Source: Paenibacillus planticolens
GTDB taxonomy: Bacteria; Bacillota; Bacilli; Paenibacillales; NBRC-103111
Assembly (NCBI RefSeq): GCF_013141725.1
Contig: NZ_WHNZ01000026.1
Location: forward strand, 62,001 to 126,000
Length of the DNA stretch: 64,000 bases
Direction: 5' to 3'
In this document: positions 43,767 through 53,800 of the stretch, in pieces
Numbering within the stretch: the stretch's first letter is position 1
Layout: each line of letters starts with the position of its first letter
Program-made: the position numbers and the translations under genes
Notes under the pieces: model-generated
What the model was told of the DNA's origin: nothing
What the model saw: only the letters and a program-made list of their open reading frames with translations
The model's database searches: none

Positions 43767-44075
43767 ATGAGTCAACGGTATCGAATTACAAGAGCTCTAC
43801 AGGAAGAAGGCCATTCGGCACAAATCATATCTCTGGAGGAATGCAAACAGTACTTTGCCTCCAAAGCCGATTTTACCTATTCATCCGTGTTTACAGTAAC
43901 GGGCGCTACGACGATGTCGATTGACGGGGATTTTTTCATGTGGAGCTTCGGCGATAGCAAAATCCCATTCCGGCATTACCAAGGCGATATCTACGTATCG
44001 GGGAGCAATGAAGCCGTGATTCCCAAGATGATGGAAGTTGCGAGTGAATTACAGGCGGATATCGTAGAAGGATAA
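43767..44075 (+). CDS. Hypothetical protein, 102 residues
   Basis: I do not recognise a family. The start is well supported: AGGGAGG 7 nt before ATG 43767 and only 12 nt after the methyltransferase stop. The protein has an N-terminal helix-like part (RITRALQEEGHSAQIISLEEC), a central beta-rich stretch (TVTGATTMSIDGDFFMWSFGD, IPFRHYQGDIYVSG) and a C-terminal helix. It has no signal peptide or membrane segment. The mixed alpha/beta composition suggests a small folded domain. Confidence 0.7.
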   Translation: MSQRYRITRALQEEGHSAQIISLEECKQYFASKADFTYSSVFTVTGATTMSIDGDFFMWSFGDSKIPFRHYQGDIYVSGSNEAVIPKMMEVASELQADIVEG

Positions 44076-44102
44076 AAAGTTTTCGAATTTTCTAAAATTG
44101 TG

Positions 44103-44131
44103 TTTACGTTGCAATCAATATCTGATAGAAT
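44103..44131 (+). promoter_or_regulatory. Promoter of the T-box leader and asd
   Basis: TTTACG (44103-44108), 17 nt, TAGAAT (44126-44131). It ends about 20 nt before the first helix of the T-box leader. Confidence 0.6.
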
Positions 44132-44150
44132 AATCGCAACATTCAAATGC

Positions 44151-44447
44151 GAGGAAGAGAAGAGTAAATAAATGAAATTCTTTCACAGAGAGCTCCGTTA
44201 GCTGAAAAGGAGTAAAGAATTGTTTATTGAAAAAAGCCTCAGAGCAGCACATCGGAACCGCTTGTAGCGGAGATGGTGTGCCAGGAGCTCCTGTTATAGA
44301 GCTAAAGTATACGCATTGCCTATGCAATGCCGTACTTGAAGAGGCTGATATGGCGACATATTAGCGAATCTGGGGTGGTACCACGAGCATACAAATCTCG
44401 TCCCTAAGGCTGATTATAGTCTTGGGGGTGGGATTTTTTTATATTTT
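44151..44447 (+). promoter_or_regulatory. T-box leader controlling asd, specifier probably lysine (AAA)
   Basis: The T-box core TGGGGTGGTACCACG is at 44371-44385, ahead of a terminator hairpin (about 44394-44440, ending in a seven-T run). Stem I: GAGG (44151) pairs with CCTC (44237-44240), AATAAA with TTTATT, AATTCTTT with AAAGAATT, and the distal loop has CAGAGAGCT and AGCTGAAAAGG. The specifier loop shows the loop-E bases AGTA opposite GAA (44229-44231), followed by AAA (44232-44234), a lysine codon; a shift by one position still gives a lysine codon. Uncharged tRNA-Lys would favour antitermination and raise asd expression. Confidence 0.85.
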
Positions 44448-44571
44448 TCGCTTTCTTGCCGTACAAGGTTCACCAAATCATACGCTTTGAATATTTTTTA
44501 GGGAGATCCCTCATGCAAGGGAATGAATAGATCCCCATTATTATGCCACTTTGAAAGGAATTGAATATTAG

Positions 44572-45657
44572 ATGACAGCAAAGTTAAAAGTCGGTATTGT
44601 CGGAGGAACAGGAATGGTGGGGCAGCGCTTTGTTCAGCTGCTGGATCAACATCCTTGGTTTCAAGTAACGGCCATCGCAGCAAGTGCCGGTTCTGCAGGT
44701 AAAACCTATGAGGAATCTGTGCAAGGCAGGTGGAAATTAGCCACCCCTATCCCTGAAGAAGTGAAACAGATTGTTGTTCAGGACGCATCCAAAGTGGAGG
44801 AAGTTGCCTCCCAGGTTGATTTTATTTTTTGCGCCGTTGATATGAAAAAGAATGAAATTCAAGCGCTGGAAGAAGCATACGCCAAAACGGGTACTCCCGT
44901 AATTTCCAATAACTCGGCTCACCGCTGGACGCCAGACATCCCAATGGTCATTCCGGAAGTGAATCCCGGGCATATTGAAGTCATTGCTGCACAGAGAAAA
45001 CGGCTCGGGACTTCGACCGGATTTATTGCCGTCAAGCCTAACTGTTCCATCCAGAGCTATGTGCCGGCGCTTCATGCCCTGCTGGATTTCAAACCGACTC
45101 AAGTCGTTGCATCGACGTATCAAGCGATTTCCGGTGCCGGCAAAAACTTTACCGACTGGCCTGACATGCTGGACAATGTCATTCCTTATATTGGCGGCGA
45201 GGAAGAGAAAAGCGAGCAAGAGCCGCTTCGCATTTGGGGCAGCATTGTAAATAATGAAATTATTAAAGCAACTGCGCCACTAATTACAACGCAATGTATC
45301 CGTGTTCCTGTTACAGACGGACATTTGGCTACGGTATTTGCATCGTTCGAGAAAAAGCCTTCCAAGGAAGAAATTCTTGCTAGGTGGGCGCAATTCAAAG
45401 GCCGCCCGCAGGAGCTTGGTTTGCCAAGCGCACCGAAGCAATTCATCACTTATTTTGAAGAAGATAATAGACCGCAAACGAAGCTTGATCGCGATATTGA
45501 GCGCGGCATGGGCGTTTCAGTAGGCAGATTGCGCGAAGATTCCATCTATGATTTCAAATTCGTCGGATTATCGCATAATACATTGCGCGGAGCCGCAGGC
45601 GGCGCTGTGTTGATCGCCGAACTGCTGAAAGCTGAAGGATACATTCAGGCAAAGTAG
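44572..45657 (+). CDS. asd: Aspartate-semialdehyde dehydrogenase (archaeal/fungal-like branch)
   Basis: A 361-residue enzyme that reduces aspartyl phosphate to aspartate semialdehyde with NADPH, at the start of the lysine, threonine and methionine branch. The Rossmann motif is GIVGGTGMVGQRF, the catalytic cysteine C158 in VKPNCSIQSY, and the catalytic histidine in VTDGHLATV. The C-terminal stretch RDIERGMGVSVGRLRED is typical of the fungal/archaeal type, and the length exceeds the roughly 345 residues of the usual Bacillus enzyme. ATG 44572 follows AAAGGAA. It is transcribed behind a T-box leader and is monocistronic. Confidence 0.93.
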   Translation: MTAKLKVGIVGGTGMVGQRFVQLLDQHPWFQVTAIAASAGSAGKTYEESVQGRWKLATPIPEEVKQIVVQDASKVEEVASQVDFIFCAVDMKKNEIQALEEAYAKTGTPVISNNSAHRWTPDIPMVIPEVNPGHIEVIAAQRKRLGTSTGFIAVKPNCSIQSYVPALHALLDFKPTQVVASTYQAISGAGKNFTDWPDMLDNVIPYIGGEEEKSEQEPLRIWGSIVNNEIIKATAPLITTQCIRVPVTDGHLATVFASFEKKPSKEEILARWAQFKGRPQELGLPSAPKQFITYFEEDNRPQTKLDRDIERGMGVSVGRLREDSIYDFKFVGLSHNTLRGAAGGAVLIAELLKAEGYIQAK

Positions 45658-45685
45658 AAGAAGGCGAAGGTTTGGCAGGATAATC

Positions 45686-45735
45686 AAAGAGCTGTCCCAG
45701 AAGTCATCGTAGATGACGGAGGGGCAGCTTTTTGT
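45686..45735 (+). terminator. Intrinsic terminator after asd
   Basis: AAAGAGCTGtCCC pairs with GGGgCAGCTTTTT across a longer internal stem (TCATCGTAGATGA), followed by T residues. Confidence 0.8.
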
Positions 45736-45753
45736 TTATGGTTTATGTTTAAT

Positions 45754-45933
45754 GGGAACTACAGGGCGCTATATGAGCTAAATGGGCTGTTTGTAGGCTG
45801 CAGACAGAACTACAGGGTCTTAATAGCTCTAAGAAACATTCATTTTCTTCATATTGCATCAAATAGGGGATCGTAGTTCTCTCTATTTTCGGAAATGTTG
45901 TTTTTTTGGAAAATAGAGGATCATAGTTCCCGC
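45754..45933. repeat. Composite inverted-repeat element, diverged copy A3
   Basis: Starts GGGAACTACAGGGCGCTATA, contains GAACTACAGGGTCTTAATA near 45807, and ends with two inverted arms, ATAGGGGATCGTAGTTC and ATAGAGGATCATAGTTCC. More degraded than the copies at 11820 and 21973. It sits between the asd terminator and the modA promoter; nothing else was recognised in 45736-46043. Confidence 0.65.
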
Positions 45934-46043
45934 AAAAAAATATAATTGATATGTTTTCGAGAGGGGGGATAAGGTGCAGTTGTTACAGATATAAGAATAT
46001 CGGCTGTCTATTGTCGTAAAGCCTAATTATACGCAGTGTGAAG

Positions 46044-46072
46044 TTTACAAGAAAATGGGTCGAATGTATAAT
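46044..46072 (+). promoter_or_regulatory. Sigma-A-type promoter of modAB
   Basis: TTTACA (46044-46049), 17 nt, TATAAT (46067-46072), 44 nt before ATG 46116. Confidence 0.75.
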
Positions 46073-46115
46073 GATTATATTTAAATATAACTACATATAA
46101 TTCGGAGGGAAATCA

Positions 46116-46967
46116 ATGTTTAAAATGATTAAAAGTAGTATGGTCTTATCTATCGCCTTAGGGATGACGCTAGTGTTCGCTGCCTGCGGAACAGCAGAGA
46201 AACCGGCAACGAGTCCGAGTGCAAGCACACCAGCACAAAGCACGAGTGCTCCCAGTCAAAAACCCGCTGAAACCGTAGAGTTAACGATCTCTGCCGCAGC
46301 GAGCATGACGGATGCGCTAAAGGATATTCAAAAAGCGTATGAAACTAAAAATCCAACGATCAAATTGAATTTCAATTTCGGTGCATCGGGTGCCCTGCAG
46401 CAGCAGATCGAACAGGGAGCGCCGGCAGACTTGTTCCTTTCTGCAGCAACCAAAAACATGAAGGCACTTGTTGATAAACAGCTAATCGATACAGCGCAAC
46501 AGAAAAAATTATTGACGAATGAACTGGTTGCTGTCATTTCAACAGATGCGAAAGCGCCGATCGGAAATGCAGCGGATTTGTCCAAAGCCGAAGTAAAGAA
46601 CGTTGCAATTGGCATTCCTGAGAGCGTACCCGCAGGCAGCTATGCGAAAGAAGCGTTGACCAACACGAAACTATGGGATTCCTTACAGTCTAAGATGGTT
46701 CAAGGGAAAGATGTGCGTCAAGTGCTTCAGTATGTAGAAACAGGAAATGCGGATGTAGGGTTTGTTTACAAAACAGACGCTTTAACTTCCCAAAAAGTAA
46801 AAGTTGCCTTTGCCGTCGATCCAAAAACATATACGCCAGTTGAATATCCGATCGGAATTGTAAAGGCAACGAAGCACAGCAAAGAAGCTGAAGGTTTCTA
46901 CACGTATTTGCAATCCAAAGAAGCTCTTGACGTTTTCGTTAAATACGGATTTTCGATCCTGAATTAA
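46116..46967 (+). CDS. modA: Molybdate-binding lipoprotein ModA
   Basis: A 283-residue lipoprotein (lipobox VFAAC). The mature part shows the ModA signature: ELTISAAASMTDALKDIQKAY, LNFNFGASGALQQQIEQGAPADLF, then VAIGIPESVPAGSYAKEAL and the C-terminal GFSIL. It captures molybdate or tungstate outside the cell. CGGAGGG lies 8 nt before ATG 46116. It is the first gene of a two-gene operon. Confidence 0.92.
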   Translation: MFKMIKSSMVLSIALGMTLVFAACGTAEKPATSPSASTPAQSTSAPSQKPAETVELTISAAASMTDALKDIQKAYETKNPTIKLNFNFGASGALQQQIEQGAPADLFLSAATKNMKALVDKQLIDTAQQKKLLTNELVAVISTDAKAPIGNAADLSKAEVKNVAIGIPESVPAGSYAKEALTNTKLWDSLQSKMVQGKDVRQVLQYVETGNADVGFVYKTDALTSQKVKVAFAVDPKTYTPVEYPIGIVKATKHSKEAEGFYTYLQSKEALDVFVKYGFSILN

Positions 46968-46969
46968 TT

Positions 46970-47635
46970 GTGGCCGGCATGAATTGGCACGAATTTTGGA
47001 CGCCTATCCGGTTATCGCTTCAAGTTTCATTGTTATCCAGCCTCGTTGTCCTTGTATTCGGCGTGGGAATTGCTTGGTGGATGTCGCGAAGATCGTTCAG
47101 AGGCAAGACCATTCTTGAAACAGCAATAATGCTGCCGCTTGTGCTGCCGCCGACCGTGGTAGGTTTTATCCTTTTAGTCATGCTAGGTCGAAGAAGCTGG
47201 TTTGGGAAATTTATCGAATGGCTGTTTGCGGCACCTATTATATTCTCTTGGTGGGCTGCCGTAATCGCTTCGATTGTAGTTGCCTTCCCGCTGGTCTATC
47301 AAACGATGAAGGTAGGTTTCTCTGCCGTGGACCGGGATATGGAGGGAGCTGCGCGTTCAATCGGGGCGAACGAATGGCAGGTGTTCAGGTACATCACTCT
47401 CCCGTTGACGTTCCGATCGCTGGTTTCCGCCTATATTCTAGGATTTGCCCGCGGTCTTGGCGAATTCGGGGCAACATTGATGATTGCCGGAAATATACCG
47501 GGTAAAACGCAGACCATTCCGACAGCCATCTACGTTGCCGTTGATTCGGGCAATACAACGATGGCTTGGGCTTGGACTTGCTCGATTATTTTCATTTCCT
47601 TCCTTATGCTGTTTCTAACGAGGCAAAAGAATTAG
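46970..47635 (+). CDS. modB: Molybdate ABC transporter permease ModB
   Basis: A 221-residue permease. PLVLPPTVVGFILLVMLGRRSWFG, MEGAARSIGANEWQVFRYITLP (the ATPase-docking EAA loop) and FARGLGEFGATLMIAGNIPGKTQT are diagnostic for ModB. The start is GTG 46970, 2 nt after modA, with no separate ribosome binding site, so translation is coupled; ATG 46979 is an alternative. No modC ATPase follows, as in the yvgLM pair of B. subtilis. Confidence 0.92.
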   Translation: MAGMNWHEFWTPIRLSLQVSLLSSLVVLVFGVGIAWWMSRRSFRGKTILETAIMLPLVLPPTVVGFILLVMLGRRSWFGKFIEWLFAAPIIFSWWAAVIASIVVAFPLVYQTMKVGFSAVDRDMEGAARSIGANEWQVFRYITLPLTFRSLVSAYILGFARGLGEFGATLMIAGNIPGKTQTIPTAIYVAVDSGNTTMAWAWTCSIIFISFLMLFLTRQKN

Positions 47636-47642
47636 TTGAACC

Positions 47643-47676
47643 AAAAAAGCCGCAGAATGCTGCGGCTTTTTGTTTT
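47643..47676 (+). terminator. Intrinsic terminator after modB
   Basis: AAAAAAGCCGCAG pairs with CTGCGGCTTTTT around AATG, with further T residues after it. It may also serve the convergent gene that ends at 47707. Confidence 0.9.
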
Positions 47677-47706
47677 TGAGTCCGGGAGTAGGATGACCAC
47701 GTCTTT

Positions 47707-48738
47707 TCAGAAAACCCTTCTGGCTGTCACAAAACGCTTCTTCCATTTGTCATCAAACTCCTCTATATGAACGCCGAGCTCTTTCGAATAGGTATGGAGC
47801 ATTCGGCCGTCTCCCGCATAAATGCCAACATGACCGATATCGAGCCCGCGAGCGCTGAAGAACAGTAAATCGCCTTTGCGCAGCTCATCGAGCCCGACTT
47901 CTTTTCCTTTTAAGGCTTGATCGTAGGAGACCCGCGGGAGATCGACGGACAACACCTGCTTAAAAACATATCGGACGAATGAGGAGCAGTCGAATGTGTT
48001 GGTTTGTCCCGAATCTGCACCAAACTCGTACGGAGTTCCTATGAATTTGGCTCCGAAAGCGAGCAATTCATCCGCTTTCTTTGCTGTCACAACCGTACTG
48101 GCGTAATTGGTATACATGGCTGCTGCCGAAATGAATCCTATCGTCCCGTCTTTTGTCTGTACCTCTAACCAACTCGCGTTGATTTCACGGATGACATGGA
48201 TGTTCTCATTCTTCGGGATCATTCGGAGAACATGCGCTTCCGTATTCGGCGCCTCACGGAGATTAACGCCGTATTCAATCGTCGTTTCATAGTCTTTCGC
48301 AGAGGAAATGGTAATTGAATGAGAATATTCATGCCATTTCACGAGATTGCCAAGCGCTTCGCTAATTAAGCGAAGCGGAATCATTGTAGTTCCCTCGATT
48401 ATTTTTCCGGGGATAGGCATTTCAATCATGTCATTATTTGTATGCGCGATCATTTCACCAATCCGGTATGTAAAGGCGATATCATTTTTCAAGGCAGTAA
48501 CTGTTCGTTTGTTATCGTCCCAGGAAACTTTCGCACCCTCAGCTTCAAAAATGGCACGCAGTGGAACGAGGCTGTAGCCGTTTTCGATAATGGGCGCAGT
48601 CTCAAAGGACAATTGATGACCGTCTAGAAATACTGGAATAGATGTGTTCGCATCTGCATGTACGTTTGCTGCCGGGAGCATTCCTAGGATAATCAGCATA
48701 CACGCAGCTCCTGTTTGAATGCCATTTTTCAACTTCAT
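47707..48738 (-). CDS. Secreted NlpC/P60 peptidoglycan hydrolase with copper-amine-oxidase-like N-domain and SH3
   Basis: A 343-residue exported protein: signal peptide (to about residue 29), a copper-amine-oxidase-N-like domain frequent in Paenibacillus (about 33-150; YSLVPLRAIFEAEGAKVSWDD, GTTMIPLRLISEALG), a bacterial SH3 domain (about 155-215; VNLREAPNT), and a C-terminal NlpC/P60 domain (about 225-343). Catalytic C251 lies in TFDCSSFVRYV, the histidine in DIGHVGIY, and a third polar residue in RMLHTYS. It cleaves cell-wall peptide stems. It is read on the minus strand, convergent with modAB. Confidence 0.9.
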   Translation of the reverse strand: MKLKNGIQTGAACMLIILGMLPAANVHADANTSIPVFLDGHQLSFETAPIIENGYSLVPLRAIFEAEGAKVSWDDNKRTVTALKNDIAFTYRIGEMIAHTNNDMIEMPIPGKIIEGTTMIPLRLISEALGNLVKWHEYSHSITISSAKDYETTIEYGVNLREAPNTEAHVLRMIPKNENIHVIREINASWLEVQTKDGTIGFISAAAMYTNYASTVVTAKKADELLAFGAKFIGTPYEFGADSGQTNTFDCSSFVRYVFKQVLSVDLPRVSYDQALKGKEVGLDELRKGDLLFFSARGLDIGHVGIYAGDGRMLHTYSKELGVHIEEFDDKWKKRFVTARRVF

Positions 48739-48849
48739 ATCACATACCCCTTACTAGTTTGCTTAGGTAATGTATAGACGCAGTACTAAGTTTTTTTGTT
48801 GCTTCCAATTTGTGGGGGAGAGGGACAGTCCCATTCGATCACCTGCCAA

Positions 48850-48897
48850 GCACAAAAAAGCTAAAGGATCCGTCTATGATCCTCTAGCCTTTTGTGC
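48850..48897 (-). terminator. Intrinsic terminator of the beta-amylase gene
   Basis: GCACAAAA..GCTAaAGGATC pairs with GATCCTcTAGC..TTTTGTGC. It lies 30 nt after the amylase stop on the minus strand, with an A-run on the plus strand giving T residues in the transcript. Confidence 0.8.
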
Positions 48898-48926
48898 TTT
48901 TATTCTTCACTGCGGTGAGACTTGAA

Positions 48927-50582
48927 TTACCAAGTTATCGTATAATTTGTTCCTGCCGTAGGTGTCGACCACGTGTTGTTGGCTCCGGGCTCCCAGCTTT
49001 TGAAATTGCCTGCGCTATCCTTGATGATCGCTTTGAATTCATAATAGCGGGATGCTCCAATATAAGCTGTGCCCCGCCAGTCGGCAGTGGAGCTGCTGTA
49101 AGTCAGCTTGATAGGGTAAACACCCGTTGTCCAGTTGCCCATTTCCCAGCGTGTTCCCGTTACATAGACAATATCCCCCGAAACGGTTGGCGCGTTCTTG
49201 ACGATAAACGTAACCGGAATAGGAGCCATCGCAATAGCATCCCTGTAAGCATCCAGCAAAGCGGTTTTTGAGCCGTCTGCATTGACGAGGCTGGACATCC
49301 GAAGCAGAGTAAAGCCTCCGAAATTGTAGTTGAACAGCATTTCCGCGACATTTTGATAGCCGCTGCCGTCGCTGATTGGAAGCGCGTTCTCACCATTGAT
49401 GCGAATACCCTTCTGGTTCGCGAGGTTTGCTACTTGGATAACTAACGATTTAGGAGCAGAATAATAAGGACTTGAATAAGCTTGATTGTCGGTCATTTCC
49501 AAGCAGGTAAAAGTCAGATCGAGATTTGATCTCTTGAACTCGTCCAGCAGCGTGCTGTAGTTGTAATATCCTGCGCCGAATTCAGCGGAATGCGGCATGG
49601 AAGGGTTGTTCATTTGCCAGTGAATCCCGGCCACCTTCGCACCGATCGGAACGCCGAAAACGGAATCGAAACGGCTGTGCGCTTTCGCAGCGATCGTGTT
49701 CAGATGCTTTTCCAACACGCTCTGATACCAAGTCATAAAGTCTTTACCGTACGTGGACTTTACGCCATTGATGAAAAAATTATCACCGTCGCTTGGAGGA
49801 GCTACTTGAGAGAAGGCGGATAGGCTTGTCCCCCAAGCGCTGTTGAGAGCGGAGACGGTGCTGTATTTGGTTTTCATGGCATTCTGGAAGTCTAGCTTCG
49901 CCGTATCGGTGTACGCCTGCAGCTTTCCGCGCCCCGGGTAACCCCAGCCGTCGGCCGTATTATAGGATGGGAAGCGAAGCTCACCCGCCGGACCTCCGGA
50001 GAGGTAGATTTTGGTGATAATATCCTTGTAGCCACTGAAATTCGTCGCGAAGGAGGCATAAAGCTCATCATATTGCGTTGATGTTCCTGTCCACCATGGA
50101 GACAAGGTTTCGTTGTTATAGTAACCGGTTTCACTGCGCATTGTCATCTGGTCTTGAGTACCTTTGCTCCAGAGCCAGGAAGGCAGTTTGATATTGCAGT
50201 CATCCCCGACGTTGCCCCCGCATTGATGCGTTGAGATGATCGGAATCCACTTCAAGCCCGCAGCGCGCACCGTATCGGCATAGGTTTTGTAATACGACCA
50301 ATCAAATACATTGTCGCCGCCCTGCTCCACGTCTCCCCACCAGACATCGGTTGTGAGGGCATAAATGCCATTATTCTTCAGCGTCGTCAGCTGGCTGCGG
50401 AATGCGTTCCAATCCGTTATCTTGGTGAGCGGAGCCATCGCATAAGCCTTATAATCACTGCGGATGCTGGCTGCATCGGCTTGAAGTGCCGGGAAAACGA
50501 GGGAGACTGCGACAATAACAGCCAGAGAAGCGGCTGCAAACCTATGTATACGATGAACTAGTGATCTCAAGAATTGATACAT
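48927..50582 (-). CDS. Secreted beta-amylase (GH14) with CBM20 starch-binding domain
   Basis: A 551-residue exoenzyme that releases maltose from starch ends. The signal peptide ends near residue 37 (ALQADAA). The GH14 barrel shows TTDVWWGDVEQ, HQCGGNVGDDC, the acid E201 in GGPAGELRFPSY and the base E398 in INGENALPI. The C-terminal CBM20 begins near PVTFIVKNAPTVSGDIVYV and keeps the tryptophan in WEMGNWTTG. A perfect CcpA cre site lies about 100 nt upstream, so glucose repression is expected. Confidence 0.95.
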   Translation of the reverse strand: MYQFLRSLVHRIHRFAAASLAVIVAVSLVFPALQADAASIRSDYKAYAMAPLTKITDWNAFRSQLTTLKNNGIYALTTDVWWGDVEQGGDNVFDWSYYKTYADTVRAAGLKWIPIISTHQCGGNVGDDCNIKLPSWLWSKGTQDQMTMRSETGYYNNETLSPWWTGTSTQYDELYASFATNFSGYKDIITKIYLSGGPAGELRFPSYNTADGWGYPGRGKLQAYTDTAKLDFQNAMKTKYSTVSALNSAWGTSLSAFSQVAPPSDGDNFFINGVKSTYGKDFMTWYQSVLEKHLNTIAAKAHSRFDSVFGVPIGAKVAGIHWQMNNPSMPHSAEFGAGYYNYSTLLDEFKRSNLDLTFTCLEMTDNQAYSSPYYSAPKSLVIQVANLANQKGIRINGENALPISDGSGYQNVAEMLFNYNFGGFTLLRMSSLVNADGSKTALLDAYRDAIAMAPIPVTFIVKNAPTVSGDIVYVTGTRWEMGNWTTGVYPIKLTYSSSTADWRGTAYIGASRYYEFKAIIKDSAGNFKSWEPGANNTWSTPTAGTNYTITW

Positions 50583-50680
50583 GATATTACCTCCTTAGGC
50601 TGATTATTCCAAATCGTTTCTTCTTGGTTGCATGTGAAGCTCATCTGGAAAACAGACATCCACTCCTCTGTCTATGAAAA

Positions 50681-50695
50681 TTGTAAACGTTTACT
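50681..50695. promoter_or_regulatory. cre site (CcpA) upstream of beta-amylase
   Basis: TTGTAAACGTTTACT fits every fixed position of the cre consensus WTGNAANCGNWNNCW. It lies 99 nt before the minus-strand start at 50582. Confidence 0.85.
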
Positions 50696-50796
50696 ATGGT
50701 AATTATAAGAAATGTGTACATGCTGTGGCGATGGATAATATTGTTCCGTCAGGTGGATTTTATTGTCTAACATTGGCCGTTTGGTTGCCGCTGCAA

Positions 50797-50841
50797 TAAA
50801 AAACGGCTGGCTCTGTGTAATAACCAGAGCAGCCGTTTTTC
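50797..50841 (-). terminator. Intrinsic terminator of the SLH phosphodiesterase gene
   Basis: AAAAACGGCTGgCTCTG pairs with CAGAGCAGCCGTTTTT around an 8-nt loop; T-runs occur in the minus-strand transcript 33 nt after the stop. Confidence 0.85.
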
Positions 50842-50873
50842 CGTGTCTGCATAATTGTGTTTGGTGTAGCTTA

Positions 50874-53800
50874 TTACTTCAAACTATCCAATAATCGCTT
50901 CATATCGGGATTGAGATTTAGAACGTTCATGATGACGGTAAGAGCTTCAGCACGGGTAGAAGGCATATCCGGATGGAAGTTGCCATCGCCGGAGCCGTTA
51001 ATAATTCCTGCTTTTACTGCCTCGTTGATTTGCTCCTTGGCAAAAGAGCTGCCGATATCAGCGAAACTAGACGTGCTTTCTTTATGTAAAGTACGCATGT
51101 TTACGATGCGGCTTATGAGAGTCACCATTTCAGCACGGGAGATGGTTTCGTCAGGTCTGAAGCTGGAATCCTCATAGCCATTCACGATGCCGAGATTAGC
51201 CAGCTTCTCAATGGCTGTTTTAGCCCAGTGCCCGCTCAAATCGTTAAGAGTTAGAGTGCGTACAGGCTGCCCGTCAACTGCGAACACCCGGGAAATGAGT
51301 GTTGCAAACTCCGCGCGTGTTACTTTGCCGTTTGGCTCGAACTTACCGTCTTTGTATCCTTGAACGACACCGATCGCCGCGAATTTGTGAATGTGGCCCG
51401 CTGCCCAGTGAGTAGCCGGCAAGTCCGTGAATTGATCCTGGTTGATTTGCTTTTTCGCTTCTTCGATTTTGGACGCCATGTTCTTGATCAGCAAATCCGT
51501 TTTGATAAACTCGCCATTAAATATATGTGGCAGCACGGGTTTTGCCGGTTCAACCTCTTTCGGAGTTTCAATTGGCTTAGTTTCCTCTTTAGTTATCGTC
51601 TTCCCGGCATTATTTATCGGCGCATCCGTGCTTGAAGATTCACCGGATTCATATCTAACCGTTAGCGTATATTGATCCGTCAATCCGCCATAAGTTGCTT
51701 TAATAACTGTCGTACCCACCTGAAGTGCGCTTACTAAGCCTTTAGCGTCAATTTTGGCAATAGATGGAGCTGTGCTGTTATAAACGACCCCATATACGAT
51801 CTGGGTAACGCTATGATCGCTGTATGTTGCTTTGACGACAGTCTGGTTCTGCTGACCGCTATACAGGTATGTTGTTCCTTTCAACTGAATGGAAGACAAT
51901 GTCGTCACTAAAGGAGTAGTCTGCACAGTAACGAGGCTTTGGGAAGTGAAGTTCCCTTCGGCTGTGGTCGCTGTGATTGTTGCCGTTCCTGTTTTGATGC
52001 CTCTAATAACGACTTTATCGCTAACTTGTTCGATTGAAGCGACGCTAGAATCGCTCGTGGTCCATGTCACGTTTGTATTGCTGGCTGTGGCAGGGAGGAC
52101 CTTTGCGCGAAGTTCGGCTGTTTGTCCTTCCAGAATCGTCGGATTTGCACTCGTTACTTCAACGCCTGATACAGGGATGATATCACTTTCTTCTTTTGCA
52201 ACGCTTGTAAAGTTAGGCATCGTTTCTTTTGCCGATGAATCGGCAACCATCGCTGATTTTAGTGCGGCAGACGGATCGCTTCCCTGGGATTCCACACTGA
52301 TTTTCACAATAGGCTCCGCAGGAACAATGCCGGTGTCGGAGGAGAGAATGAGTCTTGTCACCCCATTTGCCGTTTCCTCGCGAAGCACCTTAACGCCGGC
52401 TTGCGCAGGGTTAACGGATTTGACCGTCAAATTTGTCGTCTCAATTTCGATATCCATCGCTTTCGCATCCGACTTCAGTTGATCGATGGATAACTCATAG
52501 CTTTTTAGCTGCTCCGTCGTTGAGGAGATGACTTTGGTTAATTTCAAGTTTGATGCTTCGGCGTTATGCTGATCTTTCTGCGGGATGAACATCCCGTCAA
52601 TCACCTTAGAATCCCCGATCGTTGGGTTGACACCAAGGGCGCTGAGGACGGTGGCTGCCAAATCTTTGGTTGTACCTCCTTGCAGCACTTTCTCTTTCCC
52701 GACATCCGTAGCCACGGTTCTTCCTTTAGCGGCAATAAATGTGGTTATTGCCAGCGGTGAATCTTGTCCGTGCAAAGTGGAGCTTCCTAACGTATGGTTG
52801 GCATTCTCGGTGCCGCCGCCGTGGTCGGGCAGCATCACAATCAGTGTATCGTCGAGCAGTTGATTATCTTTTAAAGCATTATAGATCGTCTCAACGTTCT
52901 TATCGGTCTTGTTCAATTGTTGATAATATTTCTTCGTATAGAAGCCATAGTTATGTCCAGCATGATCCATATCATCGAGTTGAAAGAAAATCACGGACGC
53001 ATCGTAAGCTTTCCCGCTTGCTGCATACTGAGCGAAGGCTGCCGCATTGCTCTCATCCCCTAAGGAGTAGCCCTCCACACCAAGGGATGGTTCGATATGG
53101 CCGCCCAGTATGTTTTTCCAGGTTGCAAAGGCGGCTAACTTTGTCGCAGGCATTGCTGCTCTCAATTTTTTAAAGAACGACGGATACGGCGAAGTTTCGC
53201 TATACGTATAAGCTGCACTGTCGGGGTTATCAAGCAAATGTTTGCTGTAATCAACACCGGTTATCATTGCTCCCCAGTTCGGGGAAGAGCTGGATGGTAG
53301 CGTCGTTTTGGCTGTATATGTGATAGCGCCGTGCTCAATAATGTTTCTAATCGCCGGGATAACCAGACGGCTACCGACCGTTTCCTTGACGGAGCTGGCC
53401 GTCTCCCAATAAGGAGCATTCGGTGAAACTGAAACGCCTCCACCGTCAATACCTATGACGACGACGCGCTTATAGGGAGTGAATTTGACTTGTTTGGCTA
53501 TTCCTTGCAAGATATCATTTGCATCGCCTAGAGCCAAAACGACATCACCGATCGTCACATGACCGTCTTTATTGAGATCTTCTGATGCTTTGGGATGGAT
53601 TTGGATTGTAGCTGTTTGTTTATTCAAGGATTCAATGTCCATTTTCGTTGATCCGTTATAAAAATCCGCACTCTTCACTTGAATGGATCCTTGTCCGGAA
53701 GATGACTTCGCGTTAAATATCAGCTCGGAAATTCTTGAAGTGGCGTATTCGAGCGGATTGGTATTGTTGTAAACAGAACCTCCGGGTAAACTCAACTTCA

